DNA of 46,002 bases from CAZSHB01 sp964606885 (GTDB lineage: Bacteria; Babelota; Babeliae; Babelales; CAIQNR01): positions 1 to 46,002 of the forward strand of contig CAZSHB010000008.1 of the NCBI GenBank assembly GCA_964606885.1, read 5' to 3'. Made by a program: the position numbers and the translations under genes. Below the pieces are notes generated by a model that had not been told where the DNA came from, did no database searches, and worked only from the letters and a program-made list of their open reading frames with translations. Positions 16,239-24,073 of this stretch are shown piece after piece. Position 1 is the first letter of the stretch, and every line of letters starts with the position of its first letter.

Positions 16239-17294
16239 GTGACTATTGCACGTATTGAACTGAAGAATTTTAGATGTTTTGGTCAAGCGTCTTTTGAGTT
16301 TGACCAAAACATCATTCTTATTCAGGGGAACAATGGCACAGGTAAAACTTCGTTACTTGAAGCCTTATATTACATTTCTTCGTTGCGCTCTTTTAGAACA
16401 CATATTCCTAAAGAGCTCATTGCGTTTGATAAAGATTCATTCTTTCTCCATGCAACGATAGATGATCATCGTTTAACTATCGGTTCTACAGGAACTAAAA
16501 AGGTAGTAAAACTTGATGAAAAACAGGTTGCATCGTACCAAGAGCTACGCACACTGTTACGCGTTATTATGGTTGCAGAGTATGAAATAGAAATTATTAC
16601 TGGTGGTCCTGAAAATCGTAGACTTTTTCTGGACCATGCATTAGCACTAAGCAACCCTGATTATGTATCAATTGCAAAGCGGTATAAACAAGCATTAGAA
16701 CAACGCAACGCCTTGTTTTATAGACATACCTGGACTGAACAAGAGTTTGAAATTTGGACGCAGAGCGTATGGGAATTATCATGCGCACTTGTTCGAGCAC
16801 GCAGTACCTATATTGCCGATATACAAAAGATTATTGCCGAGAAATTACCCTCCGCTTTATCCGATCTTGAGTTTGCCTATCAAACTCGTTACGTAGTACC
16901 AGAAGAAACATTTGCCGATTTTTTTACTAAAATGGCGCCCGTATTTGCCAAAGAACGTTATTATAAACGATCGCTCTTTGGTGCCCATCTTGATGATATG
17001 AGTATTACACTTAATAAAAAACCGGTCCGCTTGTTTTCTTCACGCGGCCAACAGAAATATATTGTTGCTTTACTTAAGCTTGCCCAAGCCCAACATTTGG
17101 TAGATACCGTTGGTCCAGTCATCTTTTTATTTGATGATTTTGCCACTGATTTTGATAAGCACCTACTAGCTGACGTCATTCAACAAGCTCAACGGACCGC
17201 TCTTCAGCTTATTTTTACTTCCCCCTTAGAGTGCGGACCCGAAAAACAATACTTTGACCTTCATGGTATCTCTTACCAAGTTGTTACAGTCTGA
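16239..17294 (+). CDS. recF: DNA replication and repair protein RecF
   Basis: RecF is an SMC-like ATPase that helps load RecA at single-strand gaps. The 351-residue product begins at GTG 16239. Walker A is GNNGTGKTS at residues 30-38, the ABC-type signature is FSSRGQQKYIVALLKLAQ near 266, and Walker B is IFLFDDFATDFD near 293-304. The N-terminal IARIELKNFRCF is the standard RecF opening. It is co-transcribed with dnaN. With recA and ruvC also in the window, a RecFOR-type gap-repair route looks intact in part. Confidence 0.94.
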   Translation: MTIARIELKNFRCFGQASFEFDQNIILIQGNNGTGKTSLLEALYYISSLRSFRTHIPKELIAFDKDSFFLHATIDDHRLTIGSTGTKKVVKLDEKQVASYQELRTLLRVIMVAEYEIEIITGGPENRRLFLDHALALSNPDYVSIAKRYKQALEQRNALFYRHTWTEQEFEIWTQSVWELSCALVRARSTYIADIQKIIAEKLPSALSDLEFAYQTRYVVPEETFADFFTKMAPVFAKERYYKRSLFGAHLDDMSITLNKKPVRLFSSRGQQKYIVALLKLAQAQHLVDTVGPVIFLFDDFATDFDKHLLADVIQQAQRTALQLIFTSPLECGPEKQYFDLHGISYQVVTV

Positions 17295-17335
17295 AACAAG
17301 TAGCGCCTGAGCTTATTTTTTTAATTTCGAATAAG

Positions 17336-17364
17336 TTGACAATAAGCCACATATAAATTACATT
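17336..17364 (+). promoter_or_regulatory. Strong candidate promoter driving the 17371-17555 transcript
   Basis: A consensus TTGACA (17336-17341) is followed after 17 bases by TACATT (17359-17364). No start codon with a ribosome site follows before the terminator at 17516-17555. Confidence 0.55.
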
Positions 17365-17370
17365 ATAGTC

Positions 17371-17555
17371 AGGTTTATCAGTTTTTTGAGATTAAATAAG
17401 CTCAATTTGAAACATTAAACCGTTTGACTTTAGTGACTGTTTCTATCAAAATAGAAATATAGTGGTTGGGAGACTAATCACTCTTAATTAGGCTTCATTA
17501 CTACTCTCCTTTTTTCCATCGCATTGATTTCGGTCAGTGCGGTGGAATTTTTTTT
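17371..17555 (+). ncRNA. Candidate small non-coding RNA (or attenuated leader of the subtilase operon)
   Basis: About 185 bases lie between a consensus-like promoter and a strong intrinsic terminator, with no ORF. Predicted hairpins include TTGAG/CTCAA around 17390-17408, a perfect 7-bp stem TTTCTAT-caaa-ATAGAAA (17440-17457), and CTAAT/ATTAG (17474-17491) inside a GGAG/CTCC frame (17469-17509). The terminator hairpin ends it. The length is in the 6S RNA range, but I could not draw a 6S central bubble with confidence. Because the subtilase gene starts about 40 bases past the terminator, transcription attenuation is an alternative. Confidence 0.5.
17516..17555 (+). terminator. Strong intrinsic terminator
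   Basis: CCATCGCATTGA (17516-17527) pairs over 12 positions, including G-T pairs, with TCAGTGCGGTGG (17534-17545), loop TTTCGG. Eight T's follow at 17548-17555. Confidence 0.8.
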
Positions 17556-17595
17556 GACCTTATCTTGAGCATTGCGCTACTCTTTGCAAAAAGGG

Positions 17596-19356
17596 ATGGT
17601 CGTGCAGAGCTCTTACATTCTTCTGATAAGCTTATGTTGTAATAGTATTTATGTGCATGCAGCAGTACACGGTCTTTTAATTCCAGAAACTGAACTTTTT
17701 ATAAAACCAGCTCAAAAACCTACAATTACTCTTACCACCGTAATTAAAAAAACGTTTGATCCTTATGCTTCAGTACGAGACTATTTTTTTTGGTGGCGAA
17801 CGTTACCTACTATTGGTCTTGAAGATCATCCTGATTTTTCACCCGTTTTTTATCCGTTCTTACCACATCAGTTTAGTTTGCAAGAATTGGCTCCTACACA
17901 AGGTGTTTCAATAACCATTGGTTTACTGGATAATGGAACTGCGCATGCTACTTTGTATACATCAGACAATAAGATCTATTTGAAAGCGCATCCATATCTT
18001 AAAGATGCTATTGCAAATGCTTATACCTATGTTGGTTCTTTGTGTGGCGATAGTTCATGGGCAGATATACAAGAGCTGATCTTGTATTACACAGATCAGA
18101 CACATCATACACAAGTAACACAGGACTTTAGAGTCTATAAACCTGAATTATTAATAGAGCAGCATCTTACATACTATTTAATTGCATATGGTAAACAGGA
18201 TCTTAAAAAGAATAATCAATTAACGTATGCAGGAACACAAGCAGTAGCACGAATACAAGGATGTTTACAGAAATCTATTTTTGTAAGATTACAAGAACAA
18301 AACTATTATACGCCACTCCATTTTTTTTCAGTTCCTGAGTATGTATGTACATATAAACCAGTACGTTATGCAGATCAGCATTGGCTGCATGCAAACCATG
18401 GCAGCTATTGCGCCGGTCTTATTACAGGTCGTGCTGATACAAAATTTTTTGGGATTGCTCCGTACGCGAAAATAGTATCGTATAAAGTTATGACAAGTTC
18501 TGCTACGCGCTATCAGGATCCATTACCGTTAGTGCATGCATTAGAAGATGCTGCTGCACGCGCTTTACCAATTATATCGATCAGTTATAGCATGCAATCG
18601 TTAAGCGGCTATCAACAAAGATTAGAAAAAGTTTTTAAACAAATTCCTTATGCTTGTATTGCAGTTGGCAATAAACAAAATCTTGATACACCTAATGCAT
18701 TAACTGATCTACAGGGGAATATCGTATTCGTTGGTTCTTTTGGCATACAATATAACGCACATACCAAAACTTATACCTATCCTATAAGCAGTTTTAATAG
18801 CAGGCTAATTAACCAAAATAGTTTGTATATTGTATTACCAGGCGAATCACTCTTAAGTTGTTGTTACACTCCATGTGCAGCTGAATCACGTAATTTTTTT
18901 GTGTTTATGCAAGGCACATCAGCAGCAACCCCTTTGATGGCAGGTTTTTTAAGCTTATTGTTAGCAACATGCTACCCAACATTATCGTATGCACAAATTA
19001 AACAATTGTTAGTACGTGCTCTGGTACGTTTACATGCAGATAAGACATGGCGTGGATTGGAAACAATTGATATGCGCATGGCACTCTTTATGGGACATGT
19101 CATGATGGCATGCAAAAAACTAGATAAAAACTTTCAAGATCGCTATGAACAGTATCTTGATGCTACACGATCATATCTTTTACATATTATTAATACGTAT
19201 GGTCGAAACGTAGCATTAGGTATTGATTTTGAAAAAGGTATGATAGATTTTCTACACAAAGCTCGTCAACTAGATACTCCTCCTGTGTATACTCACCATA
19301 ACCTTGCTCAGAGCGTGCAAGAGACTGCAAAAAAAGTAAGGGCCGTATGCGTATAA
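17596..19356 (+). CDS. Exported subtilisin-like (S8) serine protease with atypical spacing
   Basis: The product is about 586 residues from ATG 17596; TTG 17572 and GTG 17602 are alternative starts, the GTG having AAAGGG at a good distance. A signal peptide (SSYILLISLCCNSIYVHA) is visible. Counting from 17596, the catalytic triad reads D112 (TIGLLDNGT), H268 (NHGSYCAGLITG) and S442 (GTSAATPLMAGF). The oxyanion Asn is likely in VGNKQN. The Asp-His distance of about 156 residues is far longer than in subtilisin (32), implying a large insertion. The DTG motif is changed to DNG. The gene overlaps the next by 10 bases. It is likely to cleave extracytoplasmic or host proteins; substrate unknown. Confidence 0.82.
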   Translation: MVVQSSYILLISLCCNSIYVHAAVHGLLIPETELFIKPAQKPTITLTTVIKKTFDPYASVRDYFFWWRTLPTIGLEDHPDFSPVFYPFLPHQFSLQELAPTQGVSITIGLLDNGTAHATLYTSDNKIYLKAHPYLKDAIANAYTYVGSLCGDSSWADIQELILYYTDQTHHTQVTQDFRVYKPELLIEQHLTYYLIAYGKQDLKKNNQLTYAGTQAVARIQGCLQKSIFVRLQEQNYYTPLHFFSVPEYVCTYKPVRYADQHWLHANHGSYCAGLITGRADTKFFGIAPYAKIVSYKVMTSSATRYQDPLPLVHALEDAAARALPIISISYSMQSLSGYQQRLEKVFKQIPYACIAVGNKQNLDTPNALTDLQGNIVFVGSFGIQYNAHTKTYTYPISSFNSRLINQNSLYIVLPGESLLSCCYTPCAAESRNFFVFMQGTSAATPLMAGFLSLLLATCYPTLSYAQIKQLLVRALVRLHADKTWRGLETIDMRMALFMGHVMMACKKLDKNFQDRYEQYLDATRSYLLHIINTYGRNVALGIDFEKGMIDFLHKARQLDTPPVYTHHNLAQSVQETAKKVRAVCV

Positions 19357-20630
19357 AGATGTTACTGATGGTTGTTAGTATTACAGGTGCACATTTCTTT
19401 TTTAGTACTAATCATGCTACAGAATTTTTATATCCAGTTGATCATGTCATAACACCAGATGGAGTAAAAATCTGTGTCATACACCAAAAGGATGAACATC
19501 TTGATGTGTGGCTGTGGGACCCAGTTACGCAAGAAGCTATGAAAGGTCTTTTATCATCGTATACACCAGCTGGACTTACCGTATCCCCATCACGCACAGC
19601 GTTTTGTTTTATAGATAATGATCGTTTATATGTTAAATCCCTTATTAAAAAATCCCCTCAGGCTATCGATTTTATGGGTCCATATGAACTAAGCAGAATT
19701 ACCTGGATTGACGATGCATCATTTTATTTTTCAGCCAAAGAACGCACACATTATAATCTTTTTTATGGAACCGTTGATGGCTCTCTATGCCGCTTAACCT
19801 ATTCAAAAGAGTATGATTATCTGTATCCACAAAAACAGGGGAAACAATTATTTTTTATTGAACGGGATGCACAACATACACACCGTATTAAAGTGGCACA
19901 TTATCCTAAACATGCACTTAAAGAACATCGGCAATCGTGGAATCAAGATATGTCATTTGAAGAGAAATTGCGTTTAATTGCGCAAGAAGAAGCAACTGCT
20001 GCTAGTGAGTGTAGCTTTATAAATCCTTCAACCATAACTGAACTTTATGCACATAATGCGCCAGGTAGAGCGCTTTCTTTCTTATCTATGGTATCTGAAA
20101 CAGAGGGGTTTTTTATTGAACATGCATCATCATTAACAAAAAAAGATAGTGCAGTGGCTTTCAACTACTATCAACTATGTAAATTAGAGCACGGTTGGAC
20201 AGTCCGACTACTTTTTGGATTCTCGATTGCTACCGCATTGTTATTTTCGCACGGCAACGCAACGCGACTTTATGAATCGATGTATCCGTTACTTCCACGA
20301 GTGACGCCAACACATATTTATTATGTCACGGGTAGCAACGGATACTTGGATCTTTATATCTACGAACGTGCGACTGGTACGAGCACAAAGGCTGAGCATA
20401 TGACGTCTGAACAGTATTATTTTGTACCTTATATCTATAATGATATACCTTATTATGGTGGCGCGCTTGCGCGCCTTATCTGTATTGGTCATGGTCAGGA
20501 TGACCATTCCTTTAATTCTACTAGTTCTATTCCTGATTATACTAAGTATCGCCTGCGTTTTACTTTAGACGATGACGGTGTTCATACTATGATATTTCCA
20601 CATATAACAGCACTTACTCATAATAATTAA
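19347..20630 (+). CDS. Exported beta-propeller-like protein coupled to the subtilase
   Basis: The 427-residue product has a signal peptide (MLLMVVSITGAHFFFSTNHA). It is mostly short beta-strand-like repeats such as DHVITPDGVKICVIHQ, YTPAGLTVSPSRTAFCFIDNDRLYVKS in parts, ITWIDDASFYFSAKERTHYNLFYG and KQGKQLFFIERD. This is the look of TolB/DPP-IV N-terminal WD40-like propellers, without a peptidase domain. Its ATG lies inside the last codons of the protease gene, which implies translational coupling and perhaps a protease/partner or inhibitor pair. The propeller fold is inferred from the repeat pattern only. Confidence 0.6.
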   Translation: MRIKMLLMVVSITGAHFFFSTNHATEFLYPVDHVITPDGVKICVIHQKDEHLDVWLWDPVTQEAMKGLLSSYTPAGLTVSPSRTAFCFIDNDRLYVKSLIKKSPQAIDFMGPYELSRITWIDDASFYFSAKERTHYNLFYGTVDGSLCRLTYSKEYDYLYPQKQGKQLFFIERDAQHTHRIKVAHYPKHALKEHRQSWNQDMSFEEKLRLIAQEEATAASECSFINPSTITELYAHNAPGRALSFLSMVSETEGFFIEHASSLTKKDSAVAFNYYQLCKLEHGWTVRLLFGFSIATALLFSHGNATRLYESMYPLLPRVTPTHIYYVTGSNGYLDLYIYERATGTSTKAEHMTSEQYYFVPYIYNDIPYYGGALARLICIGHGQDDHSFNSTSSIPDYTKYRLRFTLDDDGVHTMIFPHITALTHNN

Positions 20631-20634
20631 ATAG

Positions 20635-20662
20635 TTTATTACCTGATTAATCAGGTAATAAA
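20635..20662. repeat. Perfect 28-base palindrome
   Basis: The half-site TTTATTACCTGATT (20635-20648) is followed by its exact reverse complement to 20662. It starts 5 bases after the propeller gene stop. It may be a hairpin terminator (stem 12, loop TTAA, no strong T-run) or an operator for a dimeric regulator. Confidence 0.6.
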
Positions 20663-20731
20663 AACATATGTTAGTTTGTTTTGACTTACATTTGTTACCA
20701 TAATATGCATTATCAGCCATTCTAATTATAT

Positions 20732-20786
20732 AAAAAAAGACTCGTTTTTTTCAGGCTTTCCACCCTGTGTCCACGAGTCTTTTTTT
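20732..20786. terminator. Bidirectional intrinsic terminator with a long loop
   Basis: AAAAAAAGACTCG (20732-20744) pairs with CGAGTCTTTTTTT (20774-20786). The loop contains a smaller CAGG/CCTG hairpin. It lies between the convergent propeller gene and the minus-strand gene ending at 20792. Confidence 0.8.
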
Positions 20787-20791
20787 ATTTT

Positions 20792-21235
20792 TTACTGTTG
20801 ATATTCGATAACGATGATCGGAATTATCATATCAATTTGAAATTCTTGCAATTTGTGCTGGAACGTATCGAGCCAATCTTCATGTTGTAACTCTTTAGTT
20901 AATTCTATCCAGACAAAGTCGTAATAAAATTCTTCTAAAAAGAACCGCTCAATTGCAATATCATCAAGTGGCTTTGGTAATCGCGCGATAACGTTATCGG
21001 CAAAATCAACCGAATCTTCTGTATTGGTGATACAGGCAACTTGGTAGTACCACTGTAAGGATGCAAGAACGTTTTTAATTAAAAGTCGACCAGACAGTTC
21101 ATCTGAAACGCGTATGCTATGCATACCTTTAGTGGTGAATATTGTATTGAGATACAGTAAGTCAGGTTCTGTACAAGGCCATGAAAAGGCAGTGTTCATA
21201 GAGCCCCCTCTATTTTGTTGCTTGATGGTCGTCAT
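20792..21235 (-). CDS. Conserved-looking cytoplasmic protein of unknown function
   Basis: The product is 147 residues with no signal peptide and no membrane helix. GGGAGG sits 6 bases before ATG 21235, which decides the start. The sequence has aromatic and acidic helices (FFLEEFYYDFVWIELTKELQHEDWLDTF) and a hydrophobic end (QIDMIIPIIVIEY) resembling a buried beta strand. No nucleotide-binding or catalytic motif is seen. It lies 100 bases downstream of ruvC on the same strand without an obvious terminator between, so it may be read from the rplI-dnaB-ruvC transcript. Confidence 0.6.
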   Translation of the reverse strand: MTTIKQQNRGGSMNTAFSWPCTEPDLLYLNTIFTTKGMHSIRVSDELSGRLLIKNVLASLQWYYQVACITNTEDSVDFADNVIARLPKPLDDIAIERFFLEEFYYDFVWIELTKELQHEDWLDTFQHKLQEFQIDMIIPIIVIEYQQ

Positions 21236-21335
21236 TTCGAGCCTCCCTTCTCTTGAAACACGCGCGCTATGGCGCAGTCAAAATCCATCAACGCGGATCA
21301 TATCATTACGGGAGACTAAAAAACAAGAGATTCTG

Positions 21336-21839
21336 TTATGCGTGCTTTGCAAGCAGTGTTGCTAAAGAGCTTGAAGACTGCCACACGCCACATAAGGTAA
21401 CCGCTAAAGCATCAGTCACATCATATCGCTGATCGGCTTGTAATCGGGGAAAAAGACGAGTAATAACGCGTGCAACCTGTTCCTTACTTGCTCCGCCAAA
21501 ACCGGTCAAGGTTACTTTAACTTCTCGTGGTGCAAACTCATGTAATTCAAGTTTATACGTTGCAGAAAGTAAATATAAGATACCACGCAAATAGCCAAGC
21601 TTTAAAAAGTTCTGAGCATTTTTACCAAGAAACGGTGTTTCTAATGCTAGATGTGTAACACCAAACTCTTTTATTTTTGCTTCAAAAAATTGATGGAAAA
21701 GTCCGGTACGTTCAACTAATGATTTTTTAGGATCCAATTTTAAATAGCCATAATCACGGACAATAATCTGACCTTTATTTTTTTCCACAATACCAAAACC
21801 TGCATATTGGAAACCTGGATCAACTCCTAAAAGAATCAT
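21336..21839 (-). CDS. ruvC: Holliday junction resolvase RuvC
   Basis: RuvC cleaves Holliday junctions symmetrically at the end of recombination. The product is 167 residues from ATG 21839, preceded by GAAGAGG; a longer frame to 21875 would overlap dnaB and spoil the standard MILLGVDPG opening. The acidic catalytic residues are all visible: D7 (GVDPG), E67 (LALETPFLGKN), D140 and D143 (DVTDALAV). The GFGGASKEQV segment near 113-122 matches the DNA-binding region. It lies 16 bases after dnaB. No ruvA or ruvB is in the window. Confidence 0.93.
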   Translation of the reverse strand: MILLGVDPGFQYAGFGIVEKNKGQIIVRDYGYLKLDPKKSLVERTGLFHQFFEAKIKEFGVTHLALETPFLGKNAQNFLKLGYLRGILYLLSATYKLELHEFAPREVKVTLTGFGGASKEQVARVITRLFPRLQADQRYDVTDALAVTLCGVWQSSSSLATLLAKHA

Positions 21840-21855
21840 GACTACCTCTTCTTTT

Positions 21856-23223
21856 TTAATAGCGATCTGGACCATCCTCGAACTTGGTAAGTTCTTTTAA
21901 GAAGTACAGGGGAACCATGCCTGTTGGACCATTACGCTGTTTGCCAACAATCAGTTCTGCTAATGCTGGATTATCCGTATCAGGATTGTACACAACGTCT
22001 CGATATAAGAACATAATAAGATCAGCATCTTGTTCAATAGCACCAGATTCACGTAGATCTGAAAGCATTGGTCGTTTATCCATACGGCTATCAACGCTAC
22101 GAGAAAGCTGCGAACCTGCTAGAATCGGTACATTCAATTCTTTAGCTAATGCTTTAAGTGCTCGAGAAATTTCAGAAACTTCTTGGTGTCTATTTTCGTG
22201 CCGTTTGCCTGAATGCAAGAGCTGCAAATAGTCAACGATCAAAAAATCAACGTTATGTTGTGCTTTAAGTTTTCTCGCTTTTGCACGCAATGCCATAATA
22301 TCAAGGCCGGCTGTATCATCGATAAACAGTTTTGTTTCTGCCAAACGTGCTGCCACATTAGTCAGCTCCATCCATTCATCAGAACTAATACTTGCATTAC
22401 GAATATTTTGATGAGAAATGTTTGATTCCGTAGAAAGTAAACGCAGAGCCAATTGCTCTGCGGCCATTTCTAAAGAGAACACACCTACCGTATATCCATT
22501 GTTAGCGGCATGCGTTGCCATGTTCATCGCAAGCGCCGTTTTACCCATAGAAGGTCGTCCAGCAAGAATAACCAAGTCACCACCTTGAAACCCAGACGTC
22601 ATCTGGTCAAGCATTTTATAACCTGTTGGAATACCGGTTAAACCACCACTATTGCTTTTAATGTCTGACAAATGTTGAAACGTTTTTTTGAGCCAAATGT
22701 TAAGCTGGACAAAGTTTTGATCGGTGCGCTTATTTGAAATCTGAAAAATCGCTTTCTCAGCTTCATCAAGCAACACACTCATATCTCTGTCTTCTTGGCG
22801 ATAACAGGTTTCAATAATAGAACTTGCCGAGGTAATCAACTCGCGCAAAACAGACTTTTCTTTAATAATCTGAGCATGCTGAGAAACAAGACCCAACGAA
22901 GGTATATCTTCTTGTAATGACAAAAGATATACCAAGCCACCAATTGCTTCTAATTTCCCCTGTTTTTCAAGTTCATTTTGCAACGTTACCAAATCAACAC
23001 GTTCAACGCGCTGAGCAATGGTTAAAATAGATGCATAAATAACCGCATGTGCAGGAACATAAAAATCATGCGGGGCAAGAATATCAACAACGTGAGGAAC
23101 GTTTTCATCATTAAGAAGAAGCGCACCTAGTACCGATTTTTCTGCCCCTATAGAAGCTGGCAATGACTTACCTAAAGCACGTTCAGATGAAGTTGATGGA
23201 CGTAATGAAGGTGTAAATGACAT
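21856..23223 (-). CDS. dnaB: Replicative DNA helicase DnaB
   Basis: DnaB is the hexameric 5'-3' helicase of the replication fork. The 455 residues include an N-terminal primase-interaction domain (SIGAEKSVLGALLLNDE near 24-40) and a RecA-like motor. Walker A is GRPSMGKTA from residue 222, the GVFSLEM segment follows, Walker B is VDFLIVDYLQLL near 325, and the LADLRESGAIEQDAD-like segment (LSDLRESGAIEQDAD) and KQRNGPTG finger are present. No intein interrupts it. It follows rplI by 20 bases, a common order. Confidence 0.95.
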   Translation of the reverse strand: MSFTPSLRPSTSSERALGKSLPASIGAEKSVLGALLLNDENVPHVVDILAPHDFYVPAHAVIYASILTIAQRVERVDLVTLQNELEKQGKLEAIGGLVYLLSLQEDIPSLGLVSQHAQIIKEKSVLRELITSASSIIETCYRQEDRDMSVLLDEAEKAIFQISNKRTDQNFVQLNIWLKKTFQHLSDIKSNSGGLTGIPTGYKMLDQMTSGFQGGDLVILAGRPSMGKTALAMNMATHAANNGYTVGVFSLEMAAEQLALRLLSTESNISHQNIRNASISSDEWMELTNVAARLAETKLFIDDTAGLDIMALRAKARKLKAQHNVDFLIVDYLQLLHSGKRHENRHQEVSEISRALKALAKELNVPILAGSQLSRSVDSRMDKRPMLSDLRESGAIEQDADLIMFLYRDVVYNPDTDNPALAELIVGKQRNGPTGMVPLYFLKELTKFEDGPDRY

Positions 23224-23243
23224 GCTTACCTAAACGATTGTAA

Positions 23244-23687
23244 CTATTGTGCAATAACTTTGATGTTCAGCTTTGGTTGCAATTGAGAAGTCAATTTAAT
23301 AACTACTTCAAAAGTACCTTTTTCTTTAATCGCTTTAGTGATAATAACTTGGCTTTTTGCTACGGTAATACCTTCTGGAGCAAGCGCTTCCACAATTTCC
23401 ATCTGGTTTACAGCACCGTATAATTTACCATCATCATGCATTTTCTTTTTAAGCGTAACGGTTAAGGTACGAATTTTTTCTGCAAGCATTGATGTTTTTG
23501 AAGCAACAACTTCTTTTCTGTTTTCTACTTGGCGCAAGCTCTTTTGGTAGAACTGCTCATTTTTTTCAGTAATTTTCACAGCAAGGTTTTTAGGAATCAA
23601 GAAATTAGCAGCATATCCTTCTGCAACTTTAATGATTTCTCCAGCCATACCAATATTTTGTACATCTTTTAAAAGAAAAACTTTCAT
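23244..23687 (-). CDS. rplI: 50S ribosomal protein bL9
   Basis: The product is 147 residues from ATG 23687, which has GAGG upstream; an in-frame start further up (23729) would add 14 non-family residues. The conserved N-domain MKVFLLKDVQNIGMAGEIIKVAEGYAANFLIP is recognisable in its parts (VFLLKDV, GYAANFLIP). The long central helix and C-domain (DDGKLYGAVNQMEI) are complete. It is the first gene of rplI-dnaB-ruvC. Confidence 0.95.
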   Translation of the reverse strand: MKVFLLKDVQNIGMAGEIIKVAEGYAANFLIPKNLAVKITEKNEQFYQKSLRQVENRKEVVASKTSMLAEKIRTLTVTLKKKMHDDGKLYGAVNQMEIVEALAPEGITVAKSQVIITKAIKEKGTFEVVIKLTSQLQPKLNIKVIAQ

Positions 23688-23737
23688 ACACAAGCCCTCT
23701 TTAATGAATAATTTTATGCGTAGTAACACGTCTTTTT

Positions 23738-23743
23738 AGTATA
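23738..23743 (-). promoter_or_regulatory. -10 box for the rplI-dnaB-ruvC transcript
   Basis: TATACT reads on the minus strand 51 bases before the rplI ATG. The best upstream element (TTCAAG, 16 bases away) is a poor -35. Confidence 0.35.
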
Positions 23744-23762
23744 AGGTAAAAAATACATTCTT

Positions 23763-23809
23763 GAAAAAAAAACCTAAAAAAAACCCAACAAAGATATCTT
23801 TGTTGGGTT
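23763..23809 (-). terminator. Intrinsic terminator of the truncated minus-strand gene
   Basis: The perfect 28-base palindrome at 23782-23809 has arms AACCCAACAAAGAT and its complement. On the minus strand it runs into TTTTTTTAGGTTTTTTTTT. It ends transcription coming from the gene cut by the N gap. Confidence 0.8.
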
Positions 23810-23841
23810 AGGGTATGCTTGGATCAATCGTAGTAAGCGGA

Positions 23842-23959
23842 TTAACGCCACCAACGTTCTATATTTTTTCTCTGCGTTACGTCAGCAGCCTTCTGTTTTT
23901 CTTCATGCTTAACTGTTATTGGCTTAGCCACGCGCACCAAGCTTAAAAACCATTGCCAT
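23842..23959 (-). CDS. C-terminal 38 residues of a gene cut by the assembly gap
   Basis: An open minus-strand frame runs out of the N gap and stops at TAA (complement of 23842-23844). It reads WQWFLSLVRVAKPITVKHEE and then KQKAADVTQRKNIERWWR in separate short parts. A proper terminator follows 33 bases downstream, which supports it as a real gene end. The start and most of the protein are missing. The hydrophobic-then-charged ending suggests a membrane segment close to a cytoplasmic tail, but no family can be named. Confidence 0.5.
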
Positions 23960-23969
23960 NNNNNNNNNN
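23960..23969. other. Scaffold gap (ten Ns)
   Basis: Ten consecutive N's mark a join whose true length is unknown. Gene order across it is scaffold-level evidence only. Confidence 0.98.
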
Positions 23970-23994
23970 CCTTTATAAACTACTCTTCTTATAT

Positions 23995-24023
23995 ATTAAT
24001 ATATTCTAACTGAATATATTAAT
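23995..24023. repeat. AT-rich inverted repeat beside the gap
   Basis: ATTAATATATTC (23995-24006) and its exact complement GAATATATTAAT (24012-24023) flank a 5-base loop. No T-run follows, so a terminator function is uncertain. It lies 26 bases from the N gap and downstream of the lnt stop. Confidence 0.55.
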
Positions 24024-24073
24024 CAATACATACGCCTATTTTAATTCTAAATCTCAGAAAATAAGCTTATTTT

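Noticed and set aside
17371..17555. Identification as 6S RNA, SRP RNA or tmRNA
   Set aside because: Length suits 6S, but no clear central bubble was found; none of the conserved SRP GGAA/GCA core or tmRNA tRNA-like ends is visible. Kept only as an unnamed ncRNA candidate.
20732..20786. Riboswitch reading of the long-loop hairpin
   Set aside because: It lies between two convergent gene ends, so a bidirectional terminator explains it better.
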